Shown here in pieces: positions 9,182 to 17,166 of a stretch of DNA of 44,417 bases. Source of the DNA: Sedimentisphaerales bacterium (GTDB lineage: Bacteria; Planctomycetota; Phycisphaerae; Sedimentisphaerales; Anaerobacaceae); NCBI GenBank assembly GCA_028282745.1, contig JANQHJ010000095.1, positions 1 through 44,417 of the forward strand. Direction: 5' to 3'. The first letter of the stretch is position 1, and every line of letters begins with the position of its first letter. A model generated the notes under the pieces. It worked only from the letters and a program-made list of their open reading frames with translations, had not been told where the DNA came from and made no database searches. A program made the position numbers and the translations under genes.

Positions 9182-11224
9182 ATGAGAATTAGAATCGCTT
9201 TAATATTCGTTTTACTTACTGCTGTCTCTCTGACGGTTTACGCAAAGGATGAAAAGAAAGAATCCGAAGAGGCCAGCGAACTTCTCGAATTGTTTGCCGA
9301 TCAAGAATCAGCCAATGAACAAGAGGCTACCGAGCAAAACTCTGACACTGCTGATTCGAACGTCGTGAGCGTTACAGAGCAAGTAAAAGAACAAAGTAAT
9401 TTCAGCCAGGCAAGCGCTTCAATACAGAAAAAACTTCAGGACAGTATCGATGAGCTTAACAGGCTGCGTGAACAGGTTATTGAAGAAAAAGTGCCGCTTA
9501 GCCGTAAACTGCGTGAGCTTCAGAGCGAGCTGCTTGAGGTAAGGCAGGAATACAAAGATACCACACGTATGCTTGACAGCCGTACACTTGACCTGAGTAA
9601 TTTGCGTGAACGAATAAAAGACCGCAAACAGGAAGCTTCTTATCTGTCTCATCTGCTGGGTGAGTACATCAATAAGTTCGAGTCAAGGCTGCATATCGCG
9701 GAAATACAACTATACAAGGATATTCTCGAACCGGCTAAGCTGGCCCCTGAAAATAAGACACTTTCTGAGAAGGAAATATACGAGAAACAGGCTGCACTTT
9801 TAACCGTTTCACTTGATAGGCTATTTGATGCGTTTGGCGGTGTCCAATTCAAGGGCCATGCAGTCGATTCGACCGGTGACGGGCTCGTTAAGCAGGGAAC
9901 ATTCTCTATGATAGGCCCGATCGCAATCTTCAAGTCGGATGACGGCCAGGTAGTTGGTACGATCGAGACACGTCTTAATTCTCTCGAGCCTACGATCATT
10001 CCTTTCTCGAATATTCTTGATACCGAAGCAGCATCGAACGTTATTTCAAATTCTTCAGGTATGATCCCGATAGACCCATCACTCGGTAATGCATACAAGC
10101 TTGAAAAAACTAAAGAAACATTTATTGAGCATGCCCAAAAAGGCGGCGTGGTGATGATCCCTATCTTTGCCTTAGCTGGCGCAGCTCTTCTCGTAGCTCT
10201 TTATAAAGCCGTTTTCCTGCTTTCCAAACGCAAACCATCCGCAAGAAAGATCAGGGCACTGCTTAATGCTGTTACCGCTAAAGATGAAAAAGCGGCAATG
10301 GCTAAGGCCAAATCAGTGGGCGGGCCCGTAGGAAAGATGTTAGTTACCGGCGTTGAACACATTAAAGAACCTCGTGAGCTGATCGAAGAAATAATGTATG
10401 AGAAGGTTCTTGCCACTCGTTTGAAACTGCAACGCTTTTTACCGTTTATTGCGATAAGCGCTGCTTCTGCCCCATTGCTCGGGCTATTAGGGACAGTTAC
10501 CGGTATAATCAAAACTTTTAAGCTTATCACCGTTTTTGGTTCAGGTGATGCAAGCTCTCTTTCCGGGGGAATTGCTGAAGCGCTTATTACGACCGAATTT
10601 GGTTTGATAGTCGCTATTCCATCACTTCTTTTGCATGCGTTCCTTTCTCGCAAGGCCAAAAGTATTATCAACCAGATGGAGCAATCCGCGGTTATATTTG
10701 TTAATCATGTCAGCAAGACAATACATCAGGAAAACGATGCTCAAAATGTATTGTCAAAATTGAAACTAACGGCCAGCCAGACAGAAGACATCCTGAAGAA
10801 TATTAGGAATCAGGCTCAATTGAGCGGCCCGGAATCAGTGAGACCTTATTCGGATGATACAGCCGGGGCGATAATGAATACACCTGTTATAAGTGTCAAC
10901 AAGACAGCGACCGTAGCTGAGGCTATCGACAGAGTACGCAACGCTAATATCAGTGATGATGTAGATAATGTATTTGTCGTGGATGAATATGGTAAGTTCG
11001 CCGGACAAGTAATGATACACCAGTTATTGACCAAACCTGAACAAACACAAGTTGAAGCTCTGGCAAGCGCTAATACCAATAACGTATTTGTACGTATTGA
11101 TACACATAAGAATGAAGTTAATGATCTTTTCAGTAAATACGATGTCGTCAATATGCCCGTCCTCGATCATGAAGATCAATTAGTGGGATGGGTGAAACGT
11201 AATGGAAATGGAGACGGAAAATGA
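9182..11224 (+). CDS. TtpC-like MotA/TolQ/ExbB protein with a C-terminal MgtE-type CBS pair
   Basis: 680 residues: signal peptide (1-21), acidic linker, periplasmic coiled coil (about 75-165), first membrane helix (about 321-345, VVMIPIFALAGAALLVAL), and a MotA/TolQ/ExbB channel domain (about 420-515) with PLLGLLGTVTGIIKTF and GIAEALITTEFGLIVAIPSLL. This matches TtpC of TonB2 systems up to about residue 540. The extra part (about 557-680) is a CBS pair: DDTAGAIMNTPVISV, TVAEAIDRVR, VFVVDEYGKFAGQV, then KYDVVNMPVLDHEDQLVGWV. It reads like the CBS pair of MgtE magnesium channels and would sit in the cytoplasm. CBS pairs usually bind adenine nucleotides or metal ions, so it may gate energisation. 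The last codons overlap the next gene (ATGA). ExbB assignment is firm; the ligand is unknown. Confidence 0.88.
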   Translation: MRIRIALIFVLLTAVSLTVYAKDEKKESEEASELLELFADQESANEQEATEQNSDTADSNVVSVTEQVKEQSNFSQASASIQKKLQDSIDELNRLREQVIEEKVPLSRKLRELQSELLEVRQEYKDTTRMLDSRTLDLSNLRERIKDRKQEASYLSHLLGEYINKFESRLHIAEIQLYKDILEPAKLAPENKTLSEKEIYEKQAALLTVSLDRLFDAFGGVQFKGHAVDSTGDGLVKQGTFSMIGPIAIFKSDDGQVVGTIETRLNSLEPTIIPFSNILDTEAASNVISNSSGMIPIDPSLGNAYKLEKTKETFIEHAQKGGVVMIPIFALAGAALLVALYKAVFLLSKRKPSARKIRALLNAVTAKDEKAAMAKAKSVGGPVGKMLVTGVEHIKEPRELIEEIMYEKVLATRLKLQRFLPFIAISAASAPLLGLLGTVTGIIKTFKLITVFGSGDASSLSGGIAEALITTEFGLIVAIPSLLLHAFLSRKAKSIINQMEQSAVIFVNHVSKTIHQENDAQNVLSKLKLTASQTEDILKNIRNQAQLSGPESVRPYSDDTAGAIMNTPVISVNKTATVAEAIDRVRNANISDDVDNVFVVDEYGKFAGQVMIHQLLTKPEQTQVEALASANTNNVFVRIDTHKNEVNDLFSKYDVVNMPVLDHEDQLVGWVKRNGNGDGK

Positions 11225-11943
11225 ACGTTATAACTGAGCAGATTTCAGAACTTTGGATACAAGCAAGAGAGATATGGCTGTCAGGCGGATGGGCCATGAT
11301 CGCAATTGCAGTCGTATCGCTTGTGATGTTTGCCCTCGGGATTAATATTTATTCAAGGCTATCCGGCAAAGGCTTTACCTCCGTCAGCGAGAAAACGTGG
11401 CGACGCTGGATAGACCATCCACAGGAACGCAGGGGTAATATCGGTGAAATCCTTGATTTCGTCACAAGCGGCAAGACACTTAAAGATACAACCAATAACT
11501 TCGAAGAGATATACACAACCGAAGTTGCTCCATTTGAGCGAGACCTTCTTGTCATGAAAATATGTGTTGGTGTAGCACCTTTATTAGGACTGCTTGGAAC
11601 AGTAACAGGTATGCTGGTTACATTTCAGGCATTAGCATCCGGTTCGGGAGGTGATCAGACCATGGCACTTATCGCCAAGGGCATTTCAGAGGCTCTCGTA
11701 ACGACAGAAACCGGTTTGGTTATTGCTCTGCCCGGCCTTTTCTTTCAATATCAGTTAGGCAGAAAACACGACAGGTACAAAGCATTCCTGACACATCTTG
11801 AAACAGTTTGCACGCAGAAGCAGTATAGGGATCTGCAAAAACAAGAGACTGTCATTCCAGCTCCTGTCTATGACAAACCTGAGATTGATTTTGATAAATT
11901 GTTCGATCCTGACCAGGGACTGCCCGTTCCGGTTGGAGTTTAA
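11221..11943 (+). CDS. exbB: ExbB proton-channel protein
   Basis: A 240-residue MotA/TolQ/ExbB protein. The first membrane helix is at about 22-42 (WAMIAIAVVSLVMFALGI), and helices 2 and 3 are in the conserved region PLLGLLGTVTGMLVTFQAL and GISEALVTTETGLVIALPGLF (about 118-180). Thr and Glu/Pro positions typical of the proton path are present. It starts inside the stop of the TtpC-like gene (ATGA overlap), which indicates translational coupling. With ExbD it forms the inner-membrane motor that uses proton motive force to drive TonB. Unlike its upstream paralogue it has no periplasmic coiled coil or CBS pair. Confident family call. Confidence 0.92.
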   Translation: MNVITEQISELWIQAREIWLSGGWAMIAIAVVSLVMFALGINIYSRLSGKGFTSVSEKTWRRWIDHPQERRGNIGEILDFVTSGKTLKDTTNNFEEIYTTEVAPFERDLLVMKICVGVAPLLGLLGTVTGMLVTFQALASGSGGDQTMALIAKGISEALVTTETGLVIALPGLFFQYQLGRKHDRYKAFLTHLETVCTQKQYRDLQKQETVIPAPVYDKPEIDFDKLFDPDQGLPVPVGV

Positions 11944-11967
11944 TTATAGTAAGTAGCGAGGGGATTA

Positions 11968-12381
11968 ATGGGCCGTTTTAGACAAATTGCAGAAGATGAC
12001 AGTAATGATTCCGGGATAGACATCTCTCCATTGATGGACTGTGTATTTATCCTTTTGATCTTCTTTATTGTCACCACCACCTTTGTCGAGGAAACAGGTG
12101 TAGAGGTCGATAAGCCACAGGCAGCATCCAGTGTACAACTCGAAAAATCAAGTATCATGATAGCCTTGACTAAAAAGGGTGAGGTTGTTTACGGCGGCCG
12201 GGAGATAGGTATAAGCGGAGTAAGGCCTCTTGTCAAACGTATGCTTCAAAAGGAAGATGTCCCCGTTATTATTCAAGCCGATGAGGATGCGCAATCTGGT
12301 ATGGTCGTCAGACTGATTGATGAAGCTAATTTAGCGGGTGCAAAAAAAGTGAGCCTTTCGACTCGCAAGGCTGGTAGTTGA
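11968..12381 (+). CDS. exbD: ExbD/TolR biopolymer transport protein
   Basis: 137 residues with the ExbD plan: short cytoplasmic N-terminus, one membrane helix (about 22-42, [20 protein letters not shown]) with the conserved Asp just before it that takes part in proton translocation (DISPLMDC), then a periplasmic domain ([44 protein letters not shown]). GAGGGG lies 6 nt before the ATG. Third motor component of the operon; its stop overlaps the TTG start of tonB. Confidence 0.93.
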   Translation: MGRFRQIAEDDSNDSGIDISPLMDCVFILLIFFIVTTTFVEETGVEVDKPQAASSVQLEKSSIMIALTKKGEVVYGGREIGISGVRPLVKRMLQKEDVPVIIQADEDAQSGMVVRLIDEANLAGAKKVSLSTRKAGS

Positions 12382-13064
12382 GTGTTATCGTGGATAAAGG
12401 CAAGAGCAAACCATTTTTGATCTTCAGGGGGATGCTTCACCACATTTTTGTTATCGTGGGCGCGATCACTCTGACGATTGTTTTCTTTCTCGTATTGCCT
12501 CTGATGCAAACGCTCGCCAAGCCGCCCTCTACTGATCTTTTACTCCGTTCCGTTGATACAGTAATAGAAGCCCCTGAAGCCCCCCCGGAAATAGAGGAGG
12601 AGGAAGAAATCGAAGAGGAAGAAAAGCCGCCTGAGTTAGTAGAAACCGAAGCAACTCCACTTGATCTGTCCCAACTTGAATTGGCCTTGAATCCCAGTTT
12701 TGGTGAAGGTCTGGTGAGCGGTGACTTTGCGTTACAGTTGAACACGGTTGTTTCCGAAAATACAAGTGACGGTGGTCTATTTTCGTTAGGAGAGCTTGAC
12801 CAACAACCTCGTGCAATTTACAAGTCCAGCCCCCGCTGGACTAAAGATATGAAAAAGATAAAAAAGTCGGGAAAAGTTTATCTTATTTTTATAGTAAATG
12901 AGCGTGGCAGAGTAGAGAACCCTAAGGTACAGACATCGAGCAACCCTGTTTTTGAGAAGCCGGCACTCGATGCTATTAAAAAATGGAAATTCGAACCAGG
13001 CAAAAGCGGGGGTAAACCAGTCAAAACCCGTATGCGTATGCCTATGACTTTTTCTAAAGGTTAA
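12378..13064 (+). CDS. tonB: TonB energy transducer
   Basis: 228 residues: membrane anchor at about 18-40 ([20 protein letters not shown]), an acidic spacer with Pro and Glu runs ([20 protein letters not shown], about 58-78) instead of the usual Pro-Lys spacer, and a C-terminal TonB domain (about 145-228) with [20 protein letters not shown] and [14 protein letters not shown]. TonB carries motor energy across the periplasm to the TonB box of outer-membrane receptors, here most simply the receptor at 20460-23498. The start is TTG overlapping the exbD stop (TTGA), with AAGG 7 nt upstream; GTG at 12390 is an alternative. Six bases separate it from the next gene. Confidence 0.9.
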   Translation: MSVIVDKGKSKPFLIFRGMLHHIFVIVGAITLTIVFFLVLPLMQTLAKPPSTDLLLRSVDTVIEAPEAPPEIEEEEEIEEEEKPPELVETEATPLDLSQLELALNPSFGEGLVSGDFALQLNTVVSENTSDGGLFSLGELDQQPRAIYKSSPRWTKDMKKIKKSGKVYLIFIVNERGRVENPKVQTSSNPVFEKPALDAIKKWKFEPGKSGGKPVKTRMRMPMTFSKG

Positions 13065-13070
13065 CGAAAG

Positions 13071-14525
13071 ATGAATGATATTAAGTTTCATAGTCGGTAT
13101 TCCAAGATTTCTTTTATTACAAAGGTTCTGATATTAGTGTTACTTGTAATAGTATCTACCGCCACGGCCAGGAAAAAGAAGAAGGCTGATGATATTGTAA
13201 TAATACCCGAATCAGAAAGAACCCATCTGAGCAAATCGGAGCTTAAGATTTGGAACGATCCTGATTTTAAAAAGCGTTTCGCTGAGAGTTATATTGCCGA
13301 GACTGAGATTGAGCCCAGGATCACGGAAGATGAACGCAAAGAAATACTAAAAATACAAGAGCTTATGTCCGAGGACAAAATGGACGAAGCTGTCGTAAAA
13401 TTCGATAAATTGAGAAATGATGCTGCAACTTCAGTATATGACCATTTTGTTGGCAATATTCATTTTCAGAGGGAAGATTATGTTAAGGCTGCCGCTGCTT
13501 ATGAAGTTGCAGTACATAAATACCCCAAGTTTCTTAGAGCATGGAAAAATTTAGGCCTCAGCTATATCCAGGAAGCTGACTACACAAAAGCGTTGCCCGC
13601 ATTGACTCGCGTGATAGAATTAGGCGGGGGCGATAAACTAACTTACGGTTTCCTTGGTATAGCTTATGAATCGATCAATAACCAATTATGTGCTGAGTCC
13701 GCCTACAGATACGCGATCATGATGGACCCGGTTACTATAGACTGGAAGACCGGATTGCTGCGTAGTCTTTATAAACAGGAAAAGTTCCAGGAAACCATTG
13801 TTATGAGTAATGAGCTACTCAAGAAAATGCCTGAAAACGAAAAAATATGGCTATTGCAGGCCAATGCCTATATCGGGCTTGAACAGCCTCTTAAGGCAGC
13901 CCAGATATACGAATTAGTTGACCACTTTGGTAAATCATCACCTGAAAGCTTGAACGTATTAGGTAATATTTACATCAATGAAGAATTATATGATATTGCT
14001 ATAAAAACTTGTGTCCGTGCAATGGAGTTAAGTCCTAAAGACAAGGCGGATAATTTCATTAATGCCGCCAGAGTGCTCGCCAATCGTGGAGCTCTTTCAG
14101 AGACCAAAGTTCTTATAGAGAATATTGAGAGGCTAAAAGCTGACAAACTCAGCAATGATGACAAAACAGCTCTGCTTAAGTTACGTGCCCGTATAGCTGT
14201 ATCGGAAGGAGCCGGCGAAGAAGAAGCAAAGATCCTTAAAGATGTTGTCGAGATCAACCCTCAGGATGGCGAGGCTTTGATCCTGCTCGGACAGCATAGT
14301 GAACGTAATGACGATATTGACATGGCCACTTTCTATTACGAACAGGCTGCTGCAATTAATGAAAAGTTTGAAGCTAACGCAAACCTCAGGCTTGCACAGT
14401 TGCTTGTCAGACAAAACAAATACTCTGAAGCATTACCCCTGCTTAGACGTTCCCAGGAAATTAAGTACCACGAAAACATTCAAGACTTCCTTGAAAAAGT
14501 AGAGCGTATGGCTAAGATCAAATAA
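13071..14525 (+). CDS. TPR protein, last gene of the Ton operon
   Basis: 484 residues with an N-terminal hydrophobic segment (about 17-33, FITKVLILVLLVIVSTATA) and then tetratricopeptide-like helix pairs from about 95 to 480, for example YDHFVGNIHFQREDYVKAAA, LRAWKNLGLSYIQEADYTKA and ALILLGQHSERNDDID. A TPR protein after tonB is the known order of TtpC/TonB2 clusters in Vibrio and Shewanella relatives, where it supports the Ton complex. It is probably periplasmic, anchored or secreted by the N-terminal segment. There is no clear terminator after it; only a small CTGTTA/TAACAG palindrome (14534-14546) lies in the 30 bp before the convergent Sel1 gene. Confidence 0.82.
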   Translation: MNDIKFHSRYSKISFITKVLILVLLVIVSTATARKKKKADDIVIIPESERTHLSKSELKIWNDPDFKKRFAESYIAETEIEPRITEDERKEILKIQELMSEDKMDEAVVKFDKLRNDAATSVYDHFVGNIHFQREDYVKAAAAYEVAVHKYPKFLRAWKNLGLSYIQEADYTKALPALTRVIELGGGDKLTYGFLGIAYESINNQLCAESAYRYAIMMDPVTIDWKTGLLRSLYKQEKFQETIVMSNELLKKMPENEKIWLLQANAYIGLEQPLKAAQIYELVDHFGKSSPESLNVLGNIYINEELYDIAIKTCVRAMELSPKDKADNFINAARVLANRGALSETKVLIENIERLKADKLSNDDKTALLKLRARIAVSEGAGEEEAKILKDVVEINPQDGEALILLGQHSERNDDIDMATFYYEQAAAINEKFEANANLRLAQLLVRQNKYSEALPLLRRSQEIKYHENIQDFLEKVERMAKIK

Positions 14526-14555
14526 GCCATCAAAGCTGTTAATAACAGGGGTTAA

Positions 14556-16553
14556 TTACCAGGTTTTGCCCAGTGCTAAGAGTTGTTTTTTGGCATCGTT
14601 CTGGCCGGCTTTGGCGGCAGTCTGGTACCAGTAGATGGCTTTTTCGATATCCCTCTCAATATTGCTGCCGTTTTCAAATAAAAAACCGAGCTTGAACATA
14701 GAATCAGGATCACCATTTCTAGCCGCCTTTATAAACCAAAGCATTGATTTACGAGTATTCTGTTCAACACCAACTCCGTAATGATATAAAGTTGCCAGAT
14801 TGTACATTGCGCGAATATCACCCTTTTTAGCGGATAGAGTGTAATAATCCGCGGCTTTTTTATAGTCCTGGCCAACGGCATCTCCAAAACAATACATTTG
14901 TGCCAGCTGGTTCATTGCTTTAGTAAAGCCGGCACTTGATGACTCAAAAAGCAATTCAACAGCTCGGTCTGGATTTCTTTCTACTATCTCACCTGAATAA
15001 TAAATCATTCCAAGTTCATACTTGGCATTAGGGTCTCCTGCATCAGCAGCTTTCACTAACCACTGAATCGACGCGTTAATATCCGGTTCTACACCTGCCC
15101 CCCTGAGGTATGCTTCACTGAGCTTAAACATCGCATCGCTTTTGCCCTCATTAGCTAATATTTTTAGCTGGTCTATGTTTGTGCTCGCTTTGTCGCCGCC
15201 ATTAATAACTTTTGCTTTCACTGGTTTTTGAATGGCTATTTTGGGGGCGATAGATTTAACTGTCTTTTCATTAGGTTCTATAATAGAAAACTGTTCGTAG
15301 TTTACAGCGTTTTCATGCTTAGTGATTGATTTATCAAATGAGGGCGAAACATCTGAATCCTCTTGTTTTGTTGGGTACAAAGTAGAAATCCATTGTTTAG
15401 CCTTTTCTTTATACGGACCATCAGAATATACATATAAGTAGCTTATTCCAATTGTGCAAACAACAGTTACGATCAAGGTAAACACAGATGCCGCCAATGC
15501 AACTTTGAGTTTCGATTCGGAGTCCGCTTCATAAGCATCTGTTTTGGGCTTTTTAATTTTCCTCAATAATTTTTCCACTTCAGCGGTCAGGGCACCAATC
15601 TTCCATTCGGCTTTATCCAGCTGTTCTTCATATTTCTGCTGCTGTTGCCTGGCCTGTGCCCTGAAACTTTCCAAAGCCTGTTCTGCCGCCCTCTCCCGCT
15701 GTAAAGCTTTTTCCTCATGTACAGCCTCTATTTTCTTCTTCGCTGTGCTCAAAGCCGCAGATAATTCTTCGACCTTCTCATCTGCTTGTTTTATTGAGGA
15801 AATGTATTTTTCTTCAGATATGGCTATCTGCGCGTTTAGTTGGCTTATTGTATTTTCATACGAAACAATCTTAGCCTTAATGTTCTCTCTGGCTTCTATT
15901 TCATCAGCAAGCTTTTTCTCGAATTCACTTGTTAGTCCAGCTGTTCTCTTCTCTACAAGTCCAAGTTTATCTTCATAGTCCTTGCGTAATTTATCGGCTT
16001 GCTCGATTGCTTGAGATTTTACTGTTTCAAGAATATCTTTATAGCTTTGAAGCTCTCTCTGTACTTCAACTCTTTTAGAGGCCTCAGCAGCTAATCGTTC
16101 GGCAGCCTCGTTTTCTGTCTGCTCGATATCTTGTAAGTACTGTTGCTCCTGGTATTCATAAACAAAATATCTAACTTCTCCGCTTATATCGAAAGATTTT
16201 GGGCCTTTGAGGTGTAATTTCGATAAAGAATCAAATGCCCCCGAAGTCCCTTTAAGCCGCTCGATTTGAGAGGCACTTAATGACACAGATATTGGCAGTG
16301 CTTTGACAAGTACTTTTGAATTATCGGCAGCGTCCTCTGCTTTATAAGTGCAGCCAGCTTCATCTTCACTAAGCTGCTCTTCAATTATATAACGCATGCT
16401 CAATACCTGGTTGACACTACTACCTCCGAGCATAGGCATGCCGCATACATTGTTATACTGCAGTAAAGGTTTGCCGCAGTTTATACAATTCTTAGTATCA
16501 TCAGAATTTTTACAATTGCATGAAGAACACAAAATCACAATTTCACTACCCAT
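14556..16553 (-). CDS. Zinc-ribbon / kinase-N-lobe-like / coiled-coil / Sel1 single-pass membrane protein
   Basis: 665 residues. A zinc ribbon is at the N-terminus (CSSC at 9-12, CINC at 23-26). Next comes a short region (about 53-90, RYIIEEQLSEDEAGCTYKAED and VLVKALP) that resembles the first strands of a Ser/Thr kinase N-lobe, but no catalytic lobe follows. A coiled coil of about 190 residues (150-340), one membrane helix (about 353-375, LAASVFTLIVTVVCTIGISYL) and six Sel1 repeats (about 455-655) complete it. Topology is likely cytoplasmic ribbon and coiled coil, periplasmic repeats. The start is the ATG at 16553; AGGAG lies 15 nt upstream and is followed closely by ATGTAG, a start-stop pair. 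A Pho-box-like repeat lies upstream, so it seems co-regulated with the Ton genes. Function unknown; a scaffold or signal relay is a guess. Confidence 0.78.
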   Translation of the reverse strand: MGSEIVILCSSCNCKNSDDTKNCINCGKPLLQYNNVCGMPMLGGSSVNQVLSMRYIIEEQLSEDEAGCTYKAEDAADNSKVLVKALPISVSLSASQIERLKGTSGAFDSLSKLHLKGPKSFDISGEVRYFVYEYQEQQYLQDIEQTENEAAERLAAEASKRVEVQRELQSYKDILETVKSQAIEQADKLRKDYEDKLGLVEKRTAGLTSEFEKKLADEIEARENIKAKIVSYENTISQLNAQIAISEEKYISSIKQADEKVEELSAALSTAKKKIEAVHEEKALQRERAAEQALESFRAQARQQQQKYEEQLDKAEWKIGALTAEVEKLLRKIKKPKTDAYEADSESKLKVALAASVFTLIVTVVCTIGISYLYVYSDGPYKEKAKQWISTLYPTKQEDSDVSPSFDKSITKHENAVNYEQFSIIEPNEKTVKSIAPKIAIQKPVKAKVINGGDKASTNIDQLKILANEGKSDAMFKLSEAYLRGAGVEPDINASIQWLVKAADAGDPNAKYELGMIYYSGEIVERNPDRAVELLFESSSAGFTKAMNQLAQMYCFGDAVGQDYKKAADYYTLSAKKGDIRAMYNLATLYHYGVGVEQNTRKSMLWFIKAARNGDPDSMFKLGFLFENGSNIERDIEKAIYWYQTAAKAGQNDAKKQLLALGKTW

Positions 16554-16636
16554 CCATATCTACATTTTCTCCTGTTGGTGATACACTTTTTTCTTCACTT
16601 ATGTGCATCACCAAAAATACAGGATATGAAATTATT

Positions 16637-16663
16637 GTTAGGCCAGCATTAGGGCATTATTAG
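16637..16663 (-). promoter_or_regulatory. Pho-box-like 11-bp repeat upstream of the zinc-ribbon Sel1 gene
   Basis: On the minus strand CTAAT (16663-16659), CTAAT (16652-16648) and CTAAC (16641-16637) are spaced exactly 11 bp. A -10 is less clear: CATATC at a gap of 8 nt or TATCCT at 10 nt. Only about 70-80 bp separate this from the ATG. Confidence 0.55.
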
Positions 16664-16818
16664 ATTGATGTGATGGTACGTAACGTTCGTTCTAACTTCA
16701 ACAGACATACGATCTTAAAAAAAGCAAAATCCGGCCAATCTCATAAAAATCTGAAATCAAAGAAAATATCAAAACAGCGATTTATCGCACAAAAAAGCGG
16801 GAACAAATTATTTTTTTT

Positions 16819-16860
16819 CTAATTTTAGTTTAATCGAGTCTTAACAGAGGCATCTTATAA
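16819..16860 (+). promoter_or_regulatory. Pho-box-like 11-bp repeat promoter of the exported protein gene
   Basis: CTAAT (16819), TTAAT (16830) and TTAAC (16841) are spaced exactly 11 bp, and TTATAA (16855-16860) follows 9 nt after the last unit. Transcription from about 16867 would give an unusually long leader of 300 nt before the ATG at 17167. That leader contains a short ORF (16994-17080) and an AGCCT/AGGCT hairpin (about 16957-16977). Confidence 0.6.
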
Positions 16861-16993
16861 AGTGCACTGATTTATGAATTAAGTAATGGTTGGAGCAGTA
16901 AGGCAATTTGTAATTATTACAGTTGTTCTGGATGAAAAGTTAAAGGGCGCTTCTTAGCCTATATTAGAACTAAGGCTTCGGAGGTATAAAAGG

Positions 16994-17080
16994 ATGATGT
17001 TGATGAAAACAGCTTTCCAACGAGAAAGGAGGGTGTCACTGGGACATAAATTAAGCGATTGTAGGCAAGGTGAAGACTAA
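16994..17080 (+). CDS. Possible 28-residue leader peptide
   Basis: A short ORF (MMLMKTAFQRERRVSLGHKL...) begins 8 nt after a strong GGAGGT (16980-16985) inside the 300-nt leader of the exported protein gene. It is basic, has no signal or membrane segment and matches nothing I know. Its main support is the excellent ribosome binding site; a regulatory leader or chance are both possible. Confidence 0.3.
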   Translation: MMLMKTAFQRERRVSLGHKLSDCRQGED

Positions 17081-17166
17081 AGACCAATGAAGGTACAAAA
17101 GCTGTAAATCATAATATGTATGTATTTTTGTGTAAGAAGAAAATATTGTTTAAGAAAGGAATTATT

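Noticed and set aside
10201-10671. 156-codon antisense ORF in the TtpC-like gene
   Set aside because: Shadow of the conserved channel domain; low-complexity translation without motifs.
14526-14555. Terminator between the convergent TPR and zinc-ribbon Sel1 genes
   Set aside because: Only a 6-bp palindrome without a T run on either strand.
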